Made by a program: the position numbers and the translations under genes | Part shown: piece after piece, positions 1-8,328 of the stretch | Layout: every line of letters starts with the position of its first letter | How positions within the stretch are numbered: position 1 is the stretch's first letter | Assembly: GCA_937959265.1 (NCBI GenBank) | Contig: CALGMA010000015.1 | Coordinates: 1 to 64,000 of the forward strand | Direction of reading: 5' to 3' | Source: an uncultured Anaerolineae bacterium | GTDB lineage: Bacteria; Chloroflexota; Anaerolineae; J036; Brachytrichaceae | DNA: 64,000 nucleotides | Notes under the pieces: model-generated | The model's input: only the letters and a program-made list of their open reading frames with translations | Told to the model about the DNA's origin: nothing | Database searches by the model: none

Positions 1-165
1 TGCCGGCGTAGTGGGCTCAGGCGCGGCCGCGGTCGCTTCAACGGGGGCAGCTGCGGTAGGCGCCGGAGCTGCTGGAGCTGCTGCGGTGCATGCAGCAAGT
101 GCTACGGATGCGGCAACAAGGCTTGCGATGATCTTTGGACATCCGAAGTTTGTCATATGGCTCAT
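1..165 (-). CDS. Lipoprotein N-terminus, cut by the window edge (probably ABC binding protein)
   Basis: Reading the minus strand from 165 gives 55 codons open to the window edge. The start has a good ribosome site (AAGGAG, 7 nt before ATG). The peptide shows a lipoprotein signal: a charged start, a hydrophobic stretch (KIIASLVAASVALAAC) and a lipobox LAAC with Cys26, followed by an Ala/Pro/Thr-rich linker. The same linker style is seen in the solute-binding lipoproteins at 15639 and 29769, so a binding protein is the likeliest identity, but no folded domain is visible. The lipoprotein signal is seen; the function is inferred. Confidence 0.72.
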   Translation of the reverse strand, partial: MSHMTNFGCPKIIASLVAASVALAACTAAAPAAPAPTAAAPVEATAAAPEPTTPA

Positions 166-226
166 GTTTGGTCTCCTTATGCGTCACTTATCTGGCTCGC
201 TTAGTTTCGCGGTTATTCAACACTAA

Positions 227-610
227 TCTAACCGCAGCCGGTTAAGCACTCTTTAAGGTTTTGTGTAACAGAAGTGAGTCGTTTGCTTAATTGTGCGTTC
301 TCTCTAACGCGCACAGGCCTTATACTCCGTAACCACCTTGTCATATTGAGTTTAAGAAAAGAAAAAGCTTTGGTTAATATTTTGATAAAAAATATTGAGC
401 GCGACTACGCGAAGGTGAGTCGCGCGAGGTGTTGAGTACATATCAACGCGGTGGAAGGGGGTTCCACCGCGTTGACCGTCCAAGAAGAGGAAGAGAAAAG
501 GAAGAAGCGCCTGAAGTTCATACTGCCATGCTGAATTTAAGCTGCCGTCAACGCATCCTCAAGCGTGTGTTAAGAGCCTAGACCTTGTGCTGTGAGTTTT
601 CGGATGGGCG
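227..610. other. Intergenic region without genes
   Basis: This stretch lies between the lipoprotein start and the end of yifB. It is more AT-rich than its surroundings around 340-400, with an AT-only inverted repeat at 376-383/389-396, and holds a perfect hairpin at 444-474. I see no tRNA or convincing short coding frame. The AT-rich part probably contains the promoter of the minus-strand lipoprotein gene, but no clear -35/-10 pair could be chosen. Confidence 0.5.
444..474. terminator. Perfect 13-bp hairpin, possible terminator downstream of yifB
   Basis: CAACGCGGTGGAA (444-456) pairs perfectly with 462-474 around a five-G loop. No T-run follows on either strand, so it is not a classical intrinsic terminator. 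It lies 137 nt past the yifB stop codon and could end or stabilise that transcript. Confidence 0.4.
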
Positions 611-2149
611 CTAAGCACCCTCTTGTCTACGCGGGCGGTACTGTAGTGCCTCAGCGAGGTGGGTTGTGGCGATCCGGTCGCTGCTGGCCATGTCGGCGAT
701 GGTGCGAGCCAGCTTGAGCACGCGATGAAAGGCACGCGCGCTCATCTGCAACTGGTTCATGGCAGCTTTCATCAGGCTGCGGCCGGCCTCGTCCAGTTCG
801 CAATAGCGCCGCAGGTCGCCCACGCCCATATCGGCGTTGCAGGCCAGGGACGTGCCACGGAAGCGGTGTGCCTGGCGGTCGCGGGCTGCCTGCACGCGGG
901 CGCGAATCGCCGCCGATGACTCGCCAGGATGTAGGTCGCTCAGCTTCTCGAAGTTCACCCGGGTCACCTCTAGATGGATGTCTATCCGGTCGAGCAATGG
1001 GCCGCTGATCTTCTTTTGGTAAGCGCTGATTTGTGCCGGCGTGCATGTGCATGGCTTGATCGGGTCGCCATACCAGCCGCACTTGCACGGGTTCATCGCT
1101 GCGACAAGCTGGAAGTTGGCCGGGAAGCTGAGCGCGCCGGAGGCGCGCGAGATCGTCACGACCTTATCTTCCATCGGTTGGCGCAGTACCTCCAGTGTGC
1201 GTGCGTCGAACTCGGGCAGCTCGTCCAGGAAGAGCACGCCGCGATGCGCCAGCGATACCTCACCTGGCCGCGGCTGTTTGCCACCGCCGATCATGCCGGC
1301 ATGGCTAATGGTGTGGTGCGGCGCGCGAAAGGGGCGTTGCTGGATCAGCGGCGTGTCCATCGGCAGCATGTCGGCCACGCTGTAGATGCGCGTGATGTCG
1401 AGCGCCTCTTCGAGCGTCAGCTCGGGCAGGATGCCCGGCAAAGCGCGCGCTAACAGCGTTTTGCCGGCCCCGGGCGAGCCGACCATCAGCACGTTGTGCC
1501 CGCCGGCAGCGGCAACTTCCAGGGCGCGCTTGGCTGCCTCTTGCCCTTTGATCTCGGCGAAATCAGTGATCGGCGATGGCATAGCCGGCGTCGCTGACCG
1601 ATGCGTCAGCAGGCCCGGCTCCACAGCCTGCAGTGGCGTCGTCCCGGTCAGTCCATTGACCAGTTGCCCCAGCGATTCAACGGCGATGACCTCGATGCCG
1701 TTGATCAGCGCTGCCTCGCCTGCATCGGCGGCCGGCACAAAGATGCGGCGGAAGCCCTGTGTCCGCGCAAAGGCCGCAACCGGCAAGACGCCGCGCACAT
1801 GTCGGACGACACCATCCAGCGCCAGCTCACCCACCACCATGGCGCCGTCCAGGCAGTCCGGGGCGAGCTGCTCCGACGCCATCAACAGGCCGAGTGCAAT
1901 CGGCAGATCATAGCTGGGACCGATCTTCTTCAGGTCGGCCGGGGCAAGGTTGACCGTGACGCGGTTGGTGGGGAAGTGCAGGCCGCTGTTGCGGATCGCG
2001 GCGCGGACGCGCTCGCCGCTCTCCTTCACTGCGGCGTCGGGTAGGCCGACCAGCGTAAACGCTGCCAGGCCGCGCCCGCTGTCCACCTCCACTTCGACGA
2101 CATGACCCTCTAGCCCGAGGATCGCACACGAATAGACCTTGGCCAGCAT
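611..2149 (-). CDS. yifB: YifB/ComM-family Mg-chelatase-like AAA+ ATPase
   Basis: 512 residues, the normal length for the YifB/ComM family. An N-terminal ChlI-like domain (about 20-140) is followed by the Mg-chelatase AAA+ domain with Walker A GSPGAGKT at 224-231, the family motif RPFRAPHHT at 272-280 and Walker B VLFLDE at 305-310. A C-terminal helical domain closes the protein. The family's relative ComM is a helicase acting in branch migration during natural transformation; a role in DNA processing is therefore plausible here. The frame extends upstream to 2344, but the start MLAKVYSCAILG at 2149 is conserved in the family and avoids overlap with the divergent phosphatase at 2193. Confidence 0.93.
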   Translation of the reverse strand: MLAKVYSCAILGLEGHVVEVEVDSGRGLAAFTLVGLPDAAVKESGERVRAAIRNSGLHFPTNRVTVNLAPADLKKIGPSYDLPIALGLLMASEQLAPDCLDGAMVVGELALDGVVRHVRGVLPVAAFARTQGFRRIFVPAADAGEAALINGIEVIAVESLGQLVNGLTGTTPLQAVEPGLLTHRSATPAMPSPITDFAEIKGQEAAKRALEVAAAGGHNVLMVGSPGAGKTLLARALPGILPELTLEEALDITRIYSVADMLPMDTPLIQQRPFRAPHHTISHAGMIGGGKQPRPGEVSLAHRGVLFLDELPEFDARTLEVLRQPMEDKVVTISRASGALSFPANFQLVAAMNPCKCGWYGDPIKPCTCTPAQISAYQKKISGPLLDRIDIHLEVTRVNFEKLSDLHPGESSAAIRARVQAARDRQAHRFRGTSLACNADMGVGDLRRYCELDEAGRSLMKAAMNQLQMSARAFHRVLKLARTIADMASSDRIATTHLAEALQYRPRRQEGA

Positions 2150-2192
2150 GGATGTCGCCGATGATAGCGTGCTTGCGCATACAATCAATCGC

Positions 2193-2990
2193 ATGTTCGA
2201 GCGCCGCCCTCTGCTGGTGGACGAGGTGTTCTTCGATTGCGATAGTACTCTCTCGACGATCGAGGGCATTGACGAGCTGGCGCGACTCAAGGGCGTGGAA
2301 GCGCGCATCGCTGCGCTCACGAATGCCGCGATGGATGGGCGCATTCCGCTTCAGGAGGTCTATGCCGAACGGCTGCGCTTGCTCGCACCGACGCGCGCTG
2401 ACCTGCGCGCTGTCGAGGAAGCCTATAAGCGCGCTGTCACGCCCGATGCGCGCGAGACGATCGCCGCGCTTCACGCGCTGGGGCGCAAAGTATTCATCAT
2501 CAGCGGTGGCCTGGCCGATGCCGTCGTCGGCTTTGGCCTATGGCTGGGCGTGCCGCGCGAGCGGATTCATGCCGTCGGCTTGTCCTATAACCAGTTGAGC
2601 GGCCGCTGGTGGGATTACCAGCGCTGCAGCGAGGTCGGTAACCCCGATGAGTCGTATCTGATGTATGACGAGTCCCCGCTTACAGTGCAGCATGGCAAGG
2701 CCGAGGTCATCCGCGGGCTGCGCGAACGCGGCTGCCGCGCGATGTTGGTGGGCGATGGGTCGAGTGATCTGGCAGCGGCACACGCTGTCAACGTCTTCGT
2801 TGGGTTTGGGGGCGTCGTGGTGCGACCGTTGGTAGCCGCCAACGCGCCGATCTTCCTGCGCTCGCCCAGCCTGGCTCCAGTATTGCTGCTGGCGCTGCGC
2901 GATGGCGAGGGCGAGCATTTGCCGGTGAAGCGCCGGGCCAGAGAACTGATCGAGGCTGACCCGGAGGCGCTGGTCGTGCGCGGGCATTGA
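2193..2990 (+). CDS. HAD-family phosphoserine-phosphatase-like hydrolase (SerB-like)
   Basis: 265 residues. The catalytic HAD motif DCDST is at residues 15-19 (nucleophile Asp15, acid/base Asp17), motif II is IISGG, the lysine lies in the QHGKAEV segment and motif IV is VGDGSSD. This pattern and the helical cap fit the phosphoserine phosphatase group, which removes phosphate from small phosphomonoesters in the cytoplasm. It is longer than a minimal SerB (about 210 residues), so the substrate is uncertain. It is divergent from yifB with 43 nt between starts. The start at 2193 was chosen because the catalytic motif lies within the first 20 residues in the family. Confidence 0.8.
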   Translation: MFERRPLLVDEVFFDCDSTLSTIEGIDELARLKGVEARIAALTNAAMDGRIPLQEVYAERLRLLAPTRADLRAVEEAYKRAVTPDARETIAALHALGRKVFIISGGLADAVVGFGLWLGVPRERIHAVGLSYNQLSGRWWDYQRCSEVGNPDESYLMYDESPLTVQHGKAEVIRGLRERGCRAMLVGDGSSDLAAAHAVNVFVGFGGVVVRPLVAANAPIFLRSPSLAPVLLLALRDGEGEHLPVKRRARELIEADPEALVVRGH

Positions 2991-3011
2991 CTGCGGGATG
3001 GGAATAGCGTC

Positions 3012-4247
3012 TCAAGCCCACCGTGCCAACGAGGCATTGCGCCGCACCGGTTGCGCTTCCGGCTGCGGCTTCCAGACGATGTGCTCTTGCACGATCATGT
3101 GGGTGCGCACCGTCTCTGTGAACACGGACGCATCGAAGTCTTCTACGAAGTGCACGCCGCGCGGTACCTGGCCATGTGCGACTGTGCGGACGCCGGCCAG
3201 CACGCCAATGGCGACCTGACGATAGGTGGCGTTCGTGCCGCGCAGGCTGCGATTGTGCATCACGTTGAAGATCCTCACATCGCGGTCGTCGTATTTCAGC
3301 CACACACCGACGAGGTCGCTGCCGATGAGAGGGATAGTCACGTTGTCGGCCAACATCAGGCGGTCGGCGGTCAGCGGCTCGTGATTCGACCTGCTGGCGT
3401 GCAATGCGGCCAGTGAGGCGGGATGGATGGCATAGGTAAACGACGCCGGCAGGTTGAATCGTCGCCCGAGGGTGACGACCTCTTCGTGTAACAGCAGCAT
3501 GCCGCGCGGGTAATTCGGCTGATCGAGGATCGGCCGGAGATGTTGGCGTGTGTCCACCGGATGGTTGAGCGCATTCGGCTGGAGCCATTCGATTTCCCCG
3601 CCGTAGCCCATCCTGCCGCCAGGGTCTTCGGCGATTTCATGGAGGAACTCCTTGCGCGACCAGGTGATAAACGGTGCACATGTATGCGGTGGTGTGTCGG
3701 CCGGTGCTGAACTGTCGAACTCGAAGAAGGCGATCTCGTGTGGCCGGCCGTGGCGCATGATGCCCTGGCTGACCCAATGGTTGACGATGCCGGGGTTCAT
3801 CCCGGTACAGAGCAGATGTGGCCGGCTCGCGAACTCGGCTCCGCAAGAGAGGATCTGGGCGTGCTGTTCCGGCACGGTGAAGCGCGCGTCGTTGAGCATG
3901 GTGTTGACGTAGCTGGCGCCAGCGCGGTGCGTCGCCCTGAGAATGGGAAGGCTGCGCGCGTCGGTCAGATCGAGGACGATGGCGATGGCGTGACGCGCGA
4001 GGATGGGCGCGAGTTCGACATCCGCGCGCTGAACATCCAGATGATGCTCGATGAAGGTGTAGCGCAGGGCGCGATGGTCGAGGAAAGGCGAATCGGTGAC
4101 GCGGCGTCGCCCATCCATCAGTACCAGCTCGCCGAACTCGTGGCGATACGCAGGCAAGAGCTGTAACAGGGCATGGGCGACGCCGCCGGATGCGCCCAGG
4201 ATCAGCAGGCCAGGGGGAAAGCCCGATGTTGCGTAGCGTTCTTCCAT
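3012..4247 (-). CDS. Saccharopine dehydrogenase / homospermidine synthase-like protein
   Basis: 411 residues. The N-terminus has a Rossmann nucleotide-binding loop (LILGASGGVAHALLQLL, about 14-30). A central TGMNPGIVNHWV segment resembles homospermidine synthases, which join polyamine units with NAD. Saccharopine dehydrogenase-like proteins share the fold, so the reaction is not fixed. No polyamine genes lie nearby: the phosphatase upstream ends at 2990 facing it, and a LysM lipoprotein lies on its other side. The fold is supported by sequence; the homospermidine role is inference. Confidence 0.65.
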   Translation of the reverse strand: MEERYATSGFPPGLLILGASGGVAHALLQLLPAYRHEFGELVLMDGRRRVTDSPFLDHRALRYTFIEHHLDVQRADVELAPILARHAIAIVLDLTDARSLPILRATHRAGASYVNTMLNDARFTVPEQHAQILSCGAEFASRPHLLCTGMNPGIVNHWVSQGIMRHGRPHEIAFFEFDSSAPADTPPHTCAPFITWSRKEFLHEIAEDPGGRMGYGGEIEWLQPNALNHPVDTRQHLRPILDQPNYPRGMLLLHEEVVTLGRRFNLPASFTYAIHPASLAALHASRSNHEPLTADRLMLADNVTIPLIGSDLVGVWLKYDDRDVRIFNVMHNRSLRGTNATYRQVAIGVLAGVRTVAHGQVPRGVHFVEDFDASVFTETVRTHMIVQEHIVWKPQPEAQPVRRNASLARWA

Positions 4248-4371
4248 ATTGAGTTGCTCGCCGGACCGGTGGATTGGGGCGACGACGGGGAGGGCGAGGA
4301 CCGGTCGGCGATCGAGCGCGCGGACTTGGACGGGGGCTGAATGAAGCGAGCAGCTTAATTCTACCTGCTTA

Positions 4372-5346
4372 TCACCGCGTGCCCTCGGCGTATACGGCGA
4401 AGCTGGCTACATTGGGCGTAGCCGTGGTCAACAACACGTCGAAAGGCAAGACTTCGTTCGGCCCTAGCGGCGCTTCGCTCAGCGTGAAGTAGCGATATCC
4501 CACCACACGTCGCTCGGCGTCGTAGATCGTCACCAGGAGGCGCACCTGGCCGGCCGTATCGGCGGTGGTATTGGCAATCTCGCCGGTGACGCGGAATTGC
4601 GGTCCTTCGGGTCGGCCCGTCACGTTCCTGACGGTGAGCGAGATGATGAGCGCGCGTGGATCCACGGCTTCTGCGCGCAGCGGTATCACACTAAACCTGC
4701 TGAAGCCCTGCGGTGGATCGGTGAACAGCACGCGGAATGGTGAGGTCTGGTTGACCGGGACAGCGCTGAGGGGAATGGAGGCGACGGCGCTCTGCAGCGC
4801 GTTGCCGGCGTCGTCTTGGAGCGTCACCAGCACCTTCACGTTGCCCATGCCCGTTGGCCCAGGATTGAACACTTCGCCCATCACGTCCAGGCTGCCTGCT
4901 GGTGAGCGGACGGAATTCAGGCCACGCACCTCGTAAGGCACCGGCGTCGGCGAAGGGATCAGCGAGCCGTCGGATGGAACCGATCGCGGCAATTGCGGGA
5001 TGATCAACTGTTGTCCGATTTGCAGGCGCGTTGCGTCGAGGTTGCCGTTTGCGGCGATCAGGTCGGCGACGCTGACCCCGAAGCGGTTGGCGATGGGGAT
5101 CAGTGTGTCGCCGGCTTGCACGACGTAGATCACTGGCGTGGGCGTGGCAATCGGCTGACTGGGCGGGGGCGGCGTCGCTGCTGCGAGCGTCGGCGTGGGC
5201 CGCGGGGTGAGCGTGGGCCGCGGGGTGGGCAAGGCGACCGTGGGAGGTGGCGTCGGCGTCTGACTGCTCACTGCGCCCGAACAACTGGCGACGATGAGCG
5301 AAGCGAACAGGCTAACGGTGCGTACGAGCGACGCGCGAGGCAACAC
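4372..5346 (-). CDS. LysM-domain lipoprotein
   Basis: 324 residues from a GTG at 5346. The N-terminus is a lipoprotein signal (SLFASLIVASC, lipid-acceptor Cys22), followed by a Pro/Thr repeat linker of about 50 residues, one LysM domain (about 74-117: YVVQAGDTL ... LQIGQQLIIP) and a C-terminal beta-rich region of two FxxxGE(V/I)xN-type repeats. LysM binds peptidoglycan or chitin N-acetylglucosamine, so an envelope-anchored protein is expected. An ATG at 5391 is in frame but would overlap the divergent gene and its promoter. The TATAAT at 5353-5358 ends 6 nt before the GTG, which suggests a leaderless message; TTG 5343 is the other option. Confidence 0.82.
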   Translation of the reverse strand: MLPRASLVRTVSLFASLIVASCSGAVSSQTPTPPPTVALPTPRPTLTPRPTPTLAAATPPPPSQPIATPTPVIYVVQAGDTLIPIANRFGVSVADLIAANGNLDATRLQIGQQLIIPQLPRSVPSDGSLIPSPTPVPYEVRGLNSVRSPAGSLDVMGEVFNPGPTGMGNVKVLVTLQDDAGNALQSAVASIPLSAVPVNQTSPFRVLFTDPPQGFSRFSVIPLRAEAVDPRALIISLTVRNVTGRPEGPQFRVTGEIANTTADTAGQVRLLVTIYDAERRVVGYRYFTLSEAPLGPNEVLPFDVLLTTATPNVASFAVYAEGTR

Positions 5347-5352
5347 GGCAAA

Positions 5353-5358
5353 ATTATA
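5353..5358 (-). promoter_or_regulatory. -10 box of the LysM lipoprotein gene (leaderless)
   Basis: A consensus TATAAT on the minus strand ends 6 nt before the GTG at 5346, placing the transcript start at or next to the start codon. It is back to back with the plus-strand TATAAT at 5375. Confidence 0.65.
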
Positions 5359-5374
5359 CCGATGGTCAAACCCA

Positions 5375-5380
5375 TATAAT
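5375..5380 (+). promoter_or_regulatory. -10 box of the cobalamin adenosyltransferase gene (leaderless)
   Basis: TATAAT lies 9 nt before the ATG at 5390. There is no ribosome site in the gap, so the message is probably leaderless or nearly so. No good -35 hexamer is visible at 17 nt. Confidence 0.65.
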
Positions 5381-5389
5381 GACGCAGCC

Positions 5390-5941
5390 ATGACGACTCA
5401 GTTTTACACGCGCACCGGGGATGACGGCTTCACCAGCTTGCTTGGCGAAGGGCGCGTCGCCAAGTACATGCCGCAGCCGGAGGCGTACGGCACGGTGGAC
5501 GAATCCAGCGCCGCTATTGGCATCGCGCGCGCTGCGGCGCAGAGCGAACGCACGCGCGCATTGTTGCTTGCAGCCCAGCGCGATCTGTATCACCTGATGG
5601 CCGAGCTAGCCGCCACGCAGCAGACGGCGCCACAATTCCGCAAAATAGACGAGCAGCGGGTGGCCTGGTTGGAAGAGCAGACCGATGCCATCACGGCGCT
5701 GATCCGGCTCCCTAAGGAATTCGTCGTGCCGGGCGATTCGCTGCCGGGCGCGTACCTTGACCTGGCGCGCACCGTTGTTCGCCGTGCGGAACGCCTGGTC
5801 GTACATCTCGTTCACGATGGCCTGGTGGAGAATGTGGAGTTGGTACGCTATTTGAATCGCCTGTCGTCGCTGTTGTTCGTGTTGAGCCTGTATGAGAACG
5901 CCCTGGCCGGCGTGAGCAACGTGACGCTGGCGAAAGGTTGA
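5390..5941 (+). CDS. PduO-type cob(I)alamin adenosyltransferase
   Basis: 183 residues, typical for the PduO-type ATP:cob(I)alamin adenosyltransferase, which transfers the adenosyl group from ATP to make coenzyme B12. The N-terminal ATP-binding signature TRTGDDGFTSLLG is at residues 7-19, and the C-terminal half carries the conserved LARTVVRRAER and YLNRLSSLLFVLS helices that form the trimer active site. The ATG at 5390 sits just after a TATAAT and aligns with the family start; upstream in-frame codons overlap the divergent promoter. No cobalamin riboswitch or other B12 gene is seen nearby. Confidence 0.92.
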   Translation: MTTQFYTRTGDDGFTSLLGEGRVAKYMPQPEAYGTVDESSAAIGIARAAAQSERTRALLLAAQRDLYHLMAELAATQQTAPQFRKIDEQRVAWLEEQTDAITALIRLPKEFVVPGDSLPGAYLDLARTVVRRAERLVVHLVHDGLVENVELVRYLNRLSSLLFVLSLYENALAGVSNVTLAKG

Positions 5942-6221
5942 ACATGCTGGTGATCAGGGCGGCTCGAAGGGTTTGAGCCACGCGAGTGTGCGTAAAATAC
6001 TTGCGTGCTCCGGCGCTGTACCGCTCATCCGCGTTCGAGCGCACCCGCGTTGCTGCGCTGCGATGAACCGTCGGCAACGGTGTGGTGTTCTAACCCTCGG
6101 TGGCCAAATCAATGCTTCCGCTGCACACGAGCACCTCTGGCCGCGTTCAGCCTGGCTGAGGACAAGGTAGGTGCGTGGACCGGCTCGGTGCACAAGGGGA
6201 GAAAGGTTTTACGGAGAAGAA

Positions 6222-7262
6222 ATGGATAAAGAGAATCTGGTCGCACTCTACCGGCAAATGGTCCTCATCCGCGTGTTCGAGGATCGCGCCGCGGAGATGT
6301 ATGCCAAAGCCAAGATCGCAGGCTTCTTGCACCTCTACAACGGGCAAGAAGCGGTCGCGGTTGGGTCGGTCTCGGCGTTGCATCCCGATGACGATGTGGT
6401 GGTCAACTACCGCGATCACGGCTGGGCGCTGGCGCGCGGTTCGTCCGCGCGCGCGGTGATGGCCGAACTATTCGGGCGCGCGACAGGCACCACCGGCGGG
6501 CGCGGCGGCTCGATGCACCTCGTGGACGTGGAAAGCCGCTTCTGGGGCGGCTACGCCATCGTCGGCGGCCATTTGCCGCTGGCTGCCGGTTTGGCTGCGG
6601 CGGCGCAATATCTCAAGACGGGCCGGGTGACGCTATGCTCGATGGGCGACGGCTCGACCAACATCGGCACCTTCCACGCTGCCATGAACTGGGCTAAGTT
6701 GTGGAATCTGCCGATCATCTTCATGGTCGAGAACAACCAGTACGCCATGGGGACGCACTACGACGTGCACAGCGCCGTGCCGATGATCCAGAAAGCCGCC
6801 GGCTACAACATGTACGCTGAAGAGGTGGACGGCATGGACGTGATGGCGGTGCGCGAAGCGGTGTGTCGCGCGGCAGAGCGCGCGCGCAAAGGGGAAGGCC
6901 CTTCCTTCCTCGACGTCGTCACCTTCCGCTATCGTGGCCATTCGATGGCCGACCCCGACGTGCAGCGCGACAAGGCCGAGATCGCGCGGTGGAAGGAGCG
7001 CGACCCGATCACGCGGTTCGCAACCGAGGTGTTGCTGAAGCGCAACCTGGTGACGCCGAAAGACCTGGACGACATCCAAAAGAGCGTTGAGCAGGAAGTC
7101 GAAGACGCGATCGAGTTTGCCGACAAAAGCCCTGAACCTTCGCTGGATACGCTCTACGATTACATTTATCAACAACCCGTTCGCAACATGCAAATCGCCG
7201 GCTCGCTCATTCGCCCGCCCACGATTGCAAAGGACATTCCCGCGAACGGCAAGCATGCGTGA
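6222..7262 (+). CDS. pdhA: Pyruvate (2-oxo acid) dehydrogenase E1 component, alpha subunit
   Basis: 346 residues. It carries the thiamine pyrophosphate motif, starting GDG at 142-144 and ending NN at 171-172, the YRDHG segment (63-67) and RGGSMH (94-99) typical of PdhA/AcoA alpha subunits. With the beta subunit it decarboxylates pyruvate or a related 2-oxo acid and passes the acyl group to the lipoyl arm of E2. First gene of a three-gene operon, 3 nt before pdhB. The start at 6222 has a purine-rich CGGAGAAG before it; an in-frame ATG at 6171 lacks family support. Acetoin dehydrogenase is an alternative substrate assignment. Confidence 0.93.
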   Translation: MDKENLVALYRQMVLIRVFEDRAAEMYAKAKIAGFLHLYNGQEAVAVGSVSALHPDDDVVVNYRDHGWALARGSSARAVMAELFGRATGTTGGRGGSMHLVDVESRFWGGYAIVGGHLPLAAGLAAAAQYLKTGRVTLCSMGDGSTNIGTFHAAMNWAKLWNLPIIFMVENNQYAMGTHYDVHSAVPMIQKAAGYNMYAEEVDGMDVMAVREAVCRAAERARKGEGPSFLDVVTFRYRGHSMADPDVQRDKAEIARWKERDPITRFATEVLLKRNLVTPKDLDDIQKSVEQEVEDAIEFADKSPEPSLDTLYDYIYQQPVRNMQIAGSLIRPPTIAKDIPANGKHA

Positions 7263-7265
7263 GAC

Positions 7266-8249
7266 ATGGCAGAAATCACTTATCGCGAAGCATTGAAGCG
7301 AGCGCTGCGCGAAGAGATGCAGCGCGATCCCACTGTTGTGATCTGGGGCGAGGACGTGGTGGCCTATGCCGGCGGCGGCGCATACGGCGTTACATCCGGC
7401 CTGGCCAAGGAGTTCCCCGGCCGCGTGCGCGATACGCCCATTGCCGAGGAAGCGATCATCGGCGTTGGCATCGGCGCAGCTATGGGCGGTATGCGTCCGG
7501 TGTGCGAGATCATGACCGTCAACTTCACACTGGTAGCCTGGGATCAGATCGTCAACCATGCTGCCAAGCAAAGCCACATGTTCAACGGCCAGATCAAGGT
7601 GCCGATGGTCATCCGCACGCCGAACGGCCATGGTCGCACCGCCGCGACGCACTCGCAAAATTTCGATGCCTGGTTCGCTCACATTCCAGGCTTGAAAGTT
7701 GTTGCACCGTCCACCCCCTACGATGCCAAAGGACTGCTGAAGACCAGTATCCGCGACGATGACCCGGTGGTATTCTTGGAGCATCTGCAGCTCTATGGCA
7801 CGCGCGGCGAGGTGCCTGACGAGGAATACCTCATCCCCATCGGCGTATCGGACTACAAGCGGCGGGGCAAGGATGTGACCCTTGTGACATGGGGGCGCAT
7901 GACGATGGAGAGCCTTAAGGCGGCGCGCATCCTGGCTGAAGAAGGTCTGGATGTCGAGATCGTGGATCTGCGTACGCTGCGCCCGCTCGACCTGTCATTG
8001 GCGCTGGAGTCGGTTCACAAGACCAACCGCGCCATCGTGGTTGAAGAAGGTTGGCGCACGGCCGGCCTGGGTGCGGAGATCGCGGCGTCGTTGCAGGAGA
8101 TGGCGTTCAACGACCTGGATGCGCCGATTGCGCGTGTGGCTGGCCTGGAAGTGCCGATGCCCTACGCCAAGAATCTAGAACGCGCGACGTTGCCGTTTGC
8201 CGAGGACGTGGTCGCTGCCGTGCATGCGATGATGCAGAAGCAATACTAA
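7266..8249 (+). CDS. pdhB: Pyruvate (2-oxo acid) dehydrogenase E1 component, beta subunit
   Basis: 327 residues, standard for an E1 beta subunit. It starts with the usual ITYREALKRAL segment, has the cofactor-facing GEDV and IAEEAIIGVGIGAAMGGMRPV regions, and ends with the transketolase C-terminal domain (VTLVTWGRMT ... VVEEGWRTAGLGAEIAA). It forms the alpha2beta2 E1 with the preceding gene, from which it is separated by only 3 nt, so the two are co-translated. Seventy-nine nt separate it from E2. Confidence 0.94.
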   Translation: MAEITYREALKRALREEMQRDPTVVIWGEDVVAYAGGGAYGVTSGLAKEFPGRVRDTPIAEEAIIGVGIGAAMGGMRPVCEIMTVNFTLVAWDQIVNHAAKQSHMFNGQIKVPMVIRTPNGHGRTAATHSQNFDAWFAHIPGLKVVAPSTPYDAKGLLKTSIRDDDPVVFLEHLQLYGTRGEVPDEEYLIPIGVSDYKRRGKDVTLVTWGRMTMESLKAARILAEEGLDVEIVDLRTLRPLDLSLALESVHKTNRAIVVEEGWRTAGLGAEIAASLQEMAFNDLDAPIARVAGLEVPMPYAKNLERATLPFAEDVVAAVHAMMQKQY

Positions 8250-8328
8250 AATCGAGGATCGAGAAGGCAGGCCGGAGAACATCCTACTCACCGAAATCTT
8301 GTCTCCTACAGATCCTTCGTTCCAGAAC

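Noticed and set aside
11-226. Plus-strand frame of 71 codons rich in Ala/Gly at the window start
   Set aside because: It is the antisense of a minus-strand lipoprotein with a clear signal peptide, lipobox and ribosome site.
376-396. AT-only inverted repeat read as a terminator
   Set aside because: AT-only stems are weak, and it more likely reflects an AT-rich promoter zone.
2788-3588. Minus-strand frame of 266 codons spanning two genes
   Set aside because: It overlaps the phosphatase and the dehydrogenase in other frames and its product is Arg/Pro-rich noise.
5942-6221. Cobalamin riboswitch or other gene between the adenosyltransferase and pdhA
   Set aside because: No B12-box-like conserved segment was seen. 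A TAAAAT at 5993-5998 may be a -10 box, but no good -35 accompanies it.
6633-7784. Minus-strand frame of 383 codons opposite pdhA/pdhB
   Set aside because: Antisense of two canonical enzymes, with no domain and no ribosome site.
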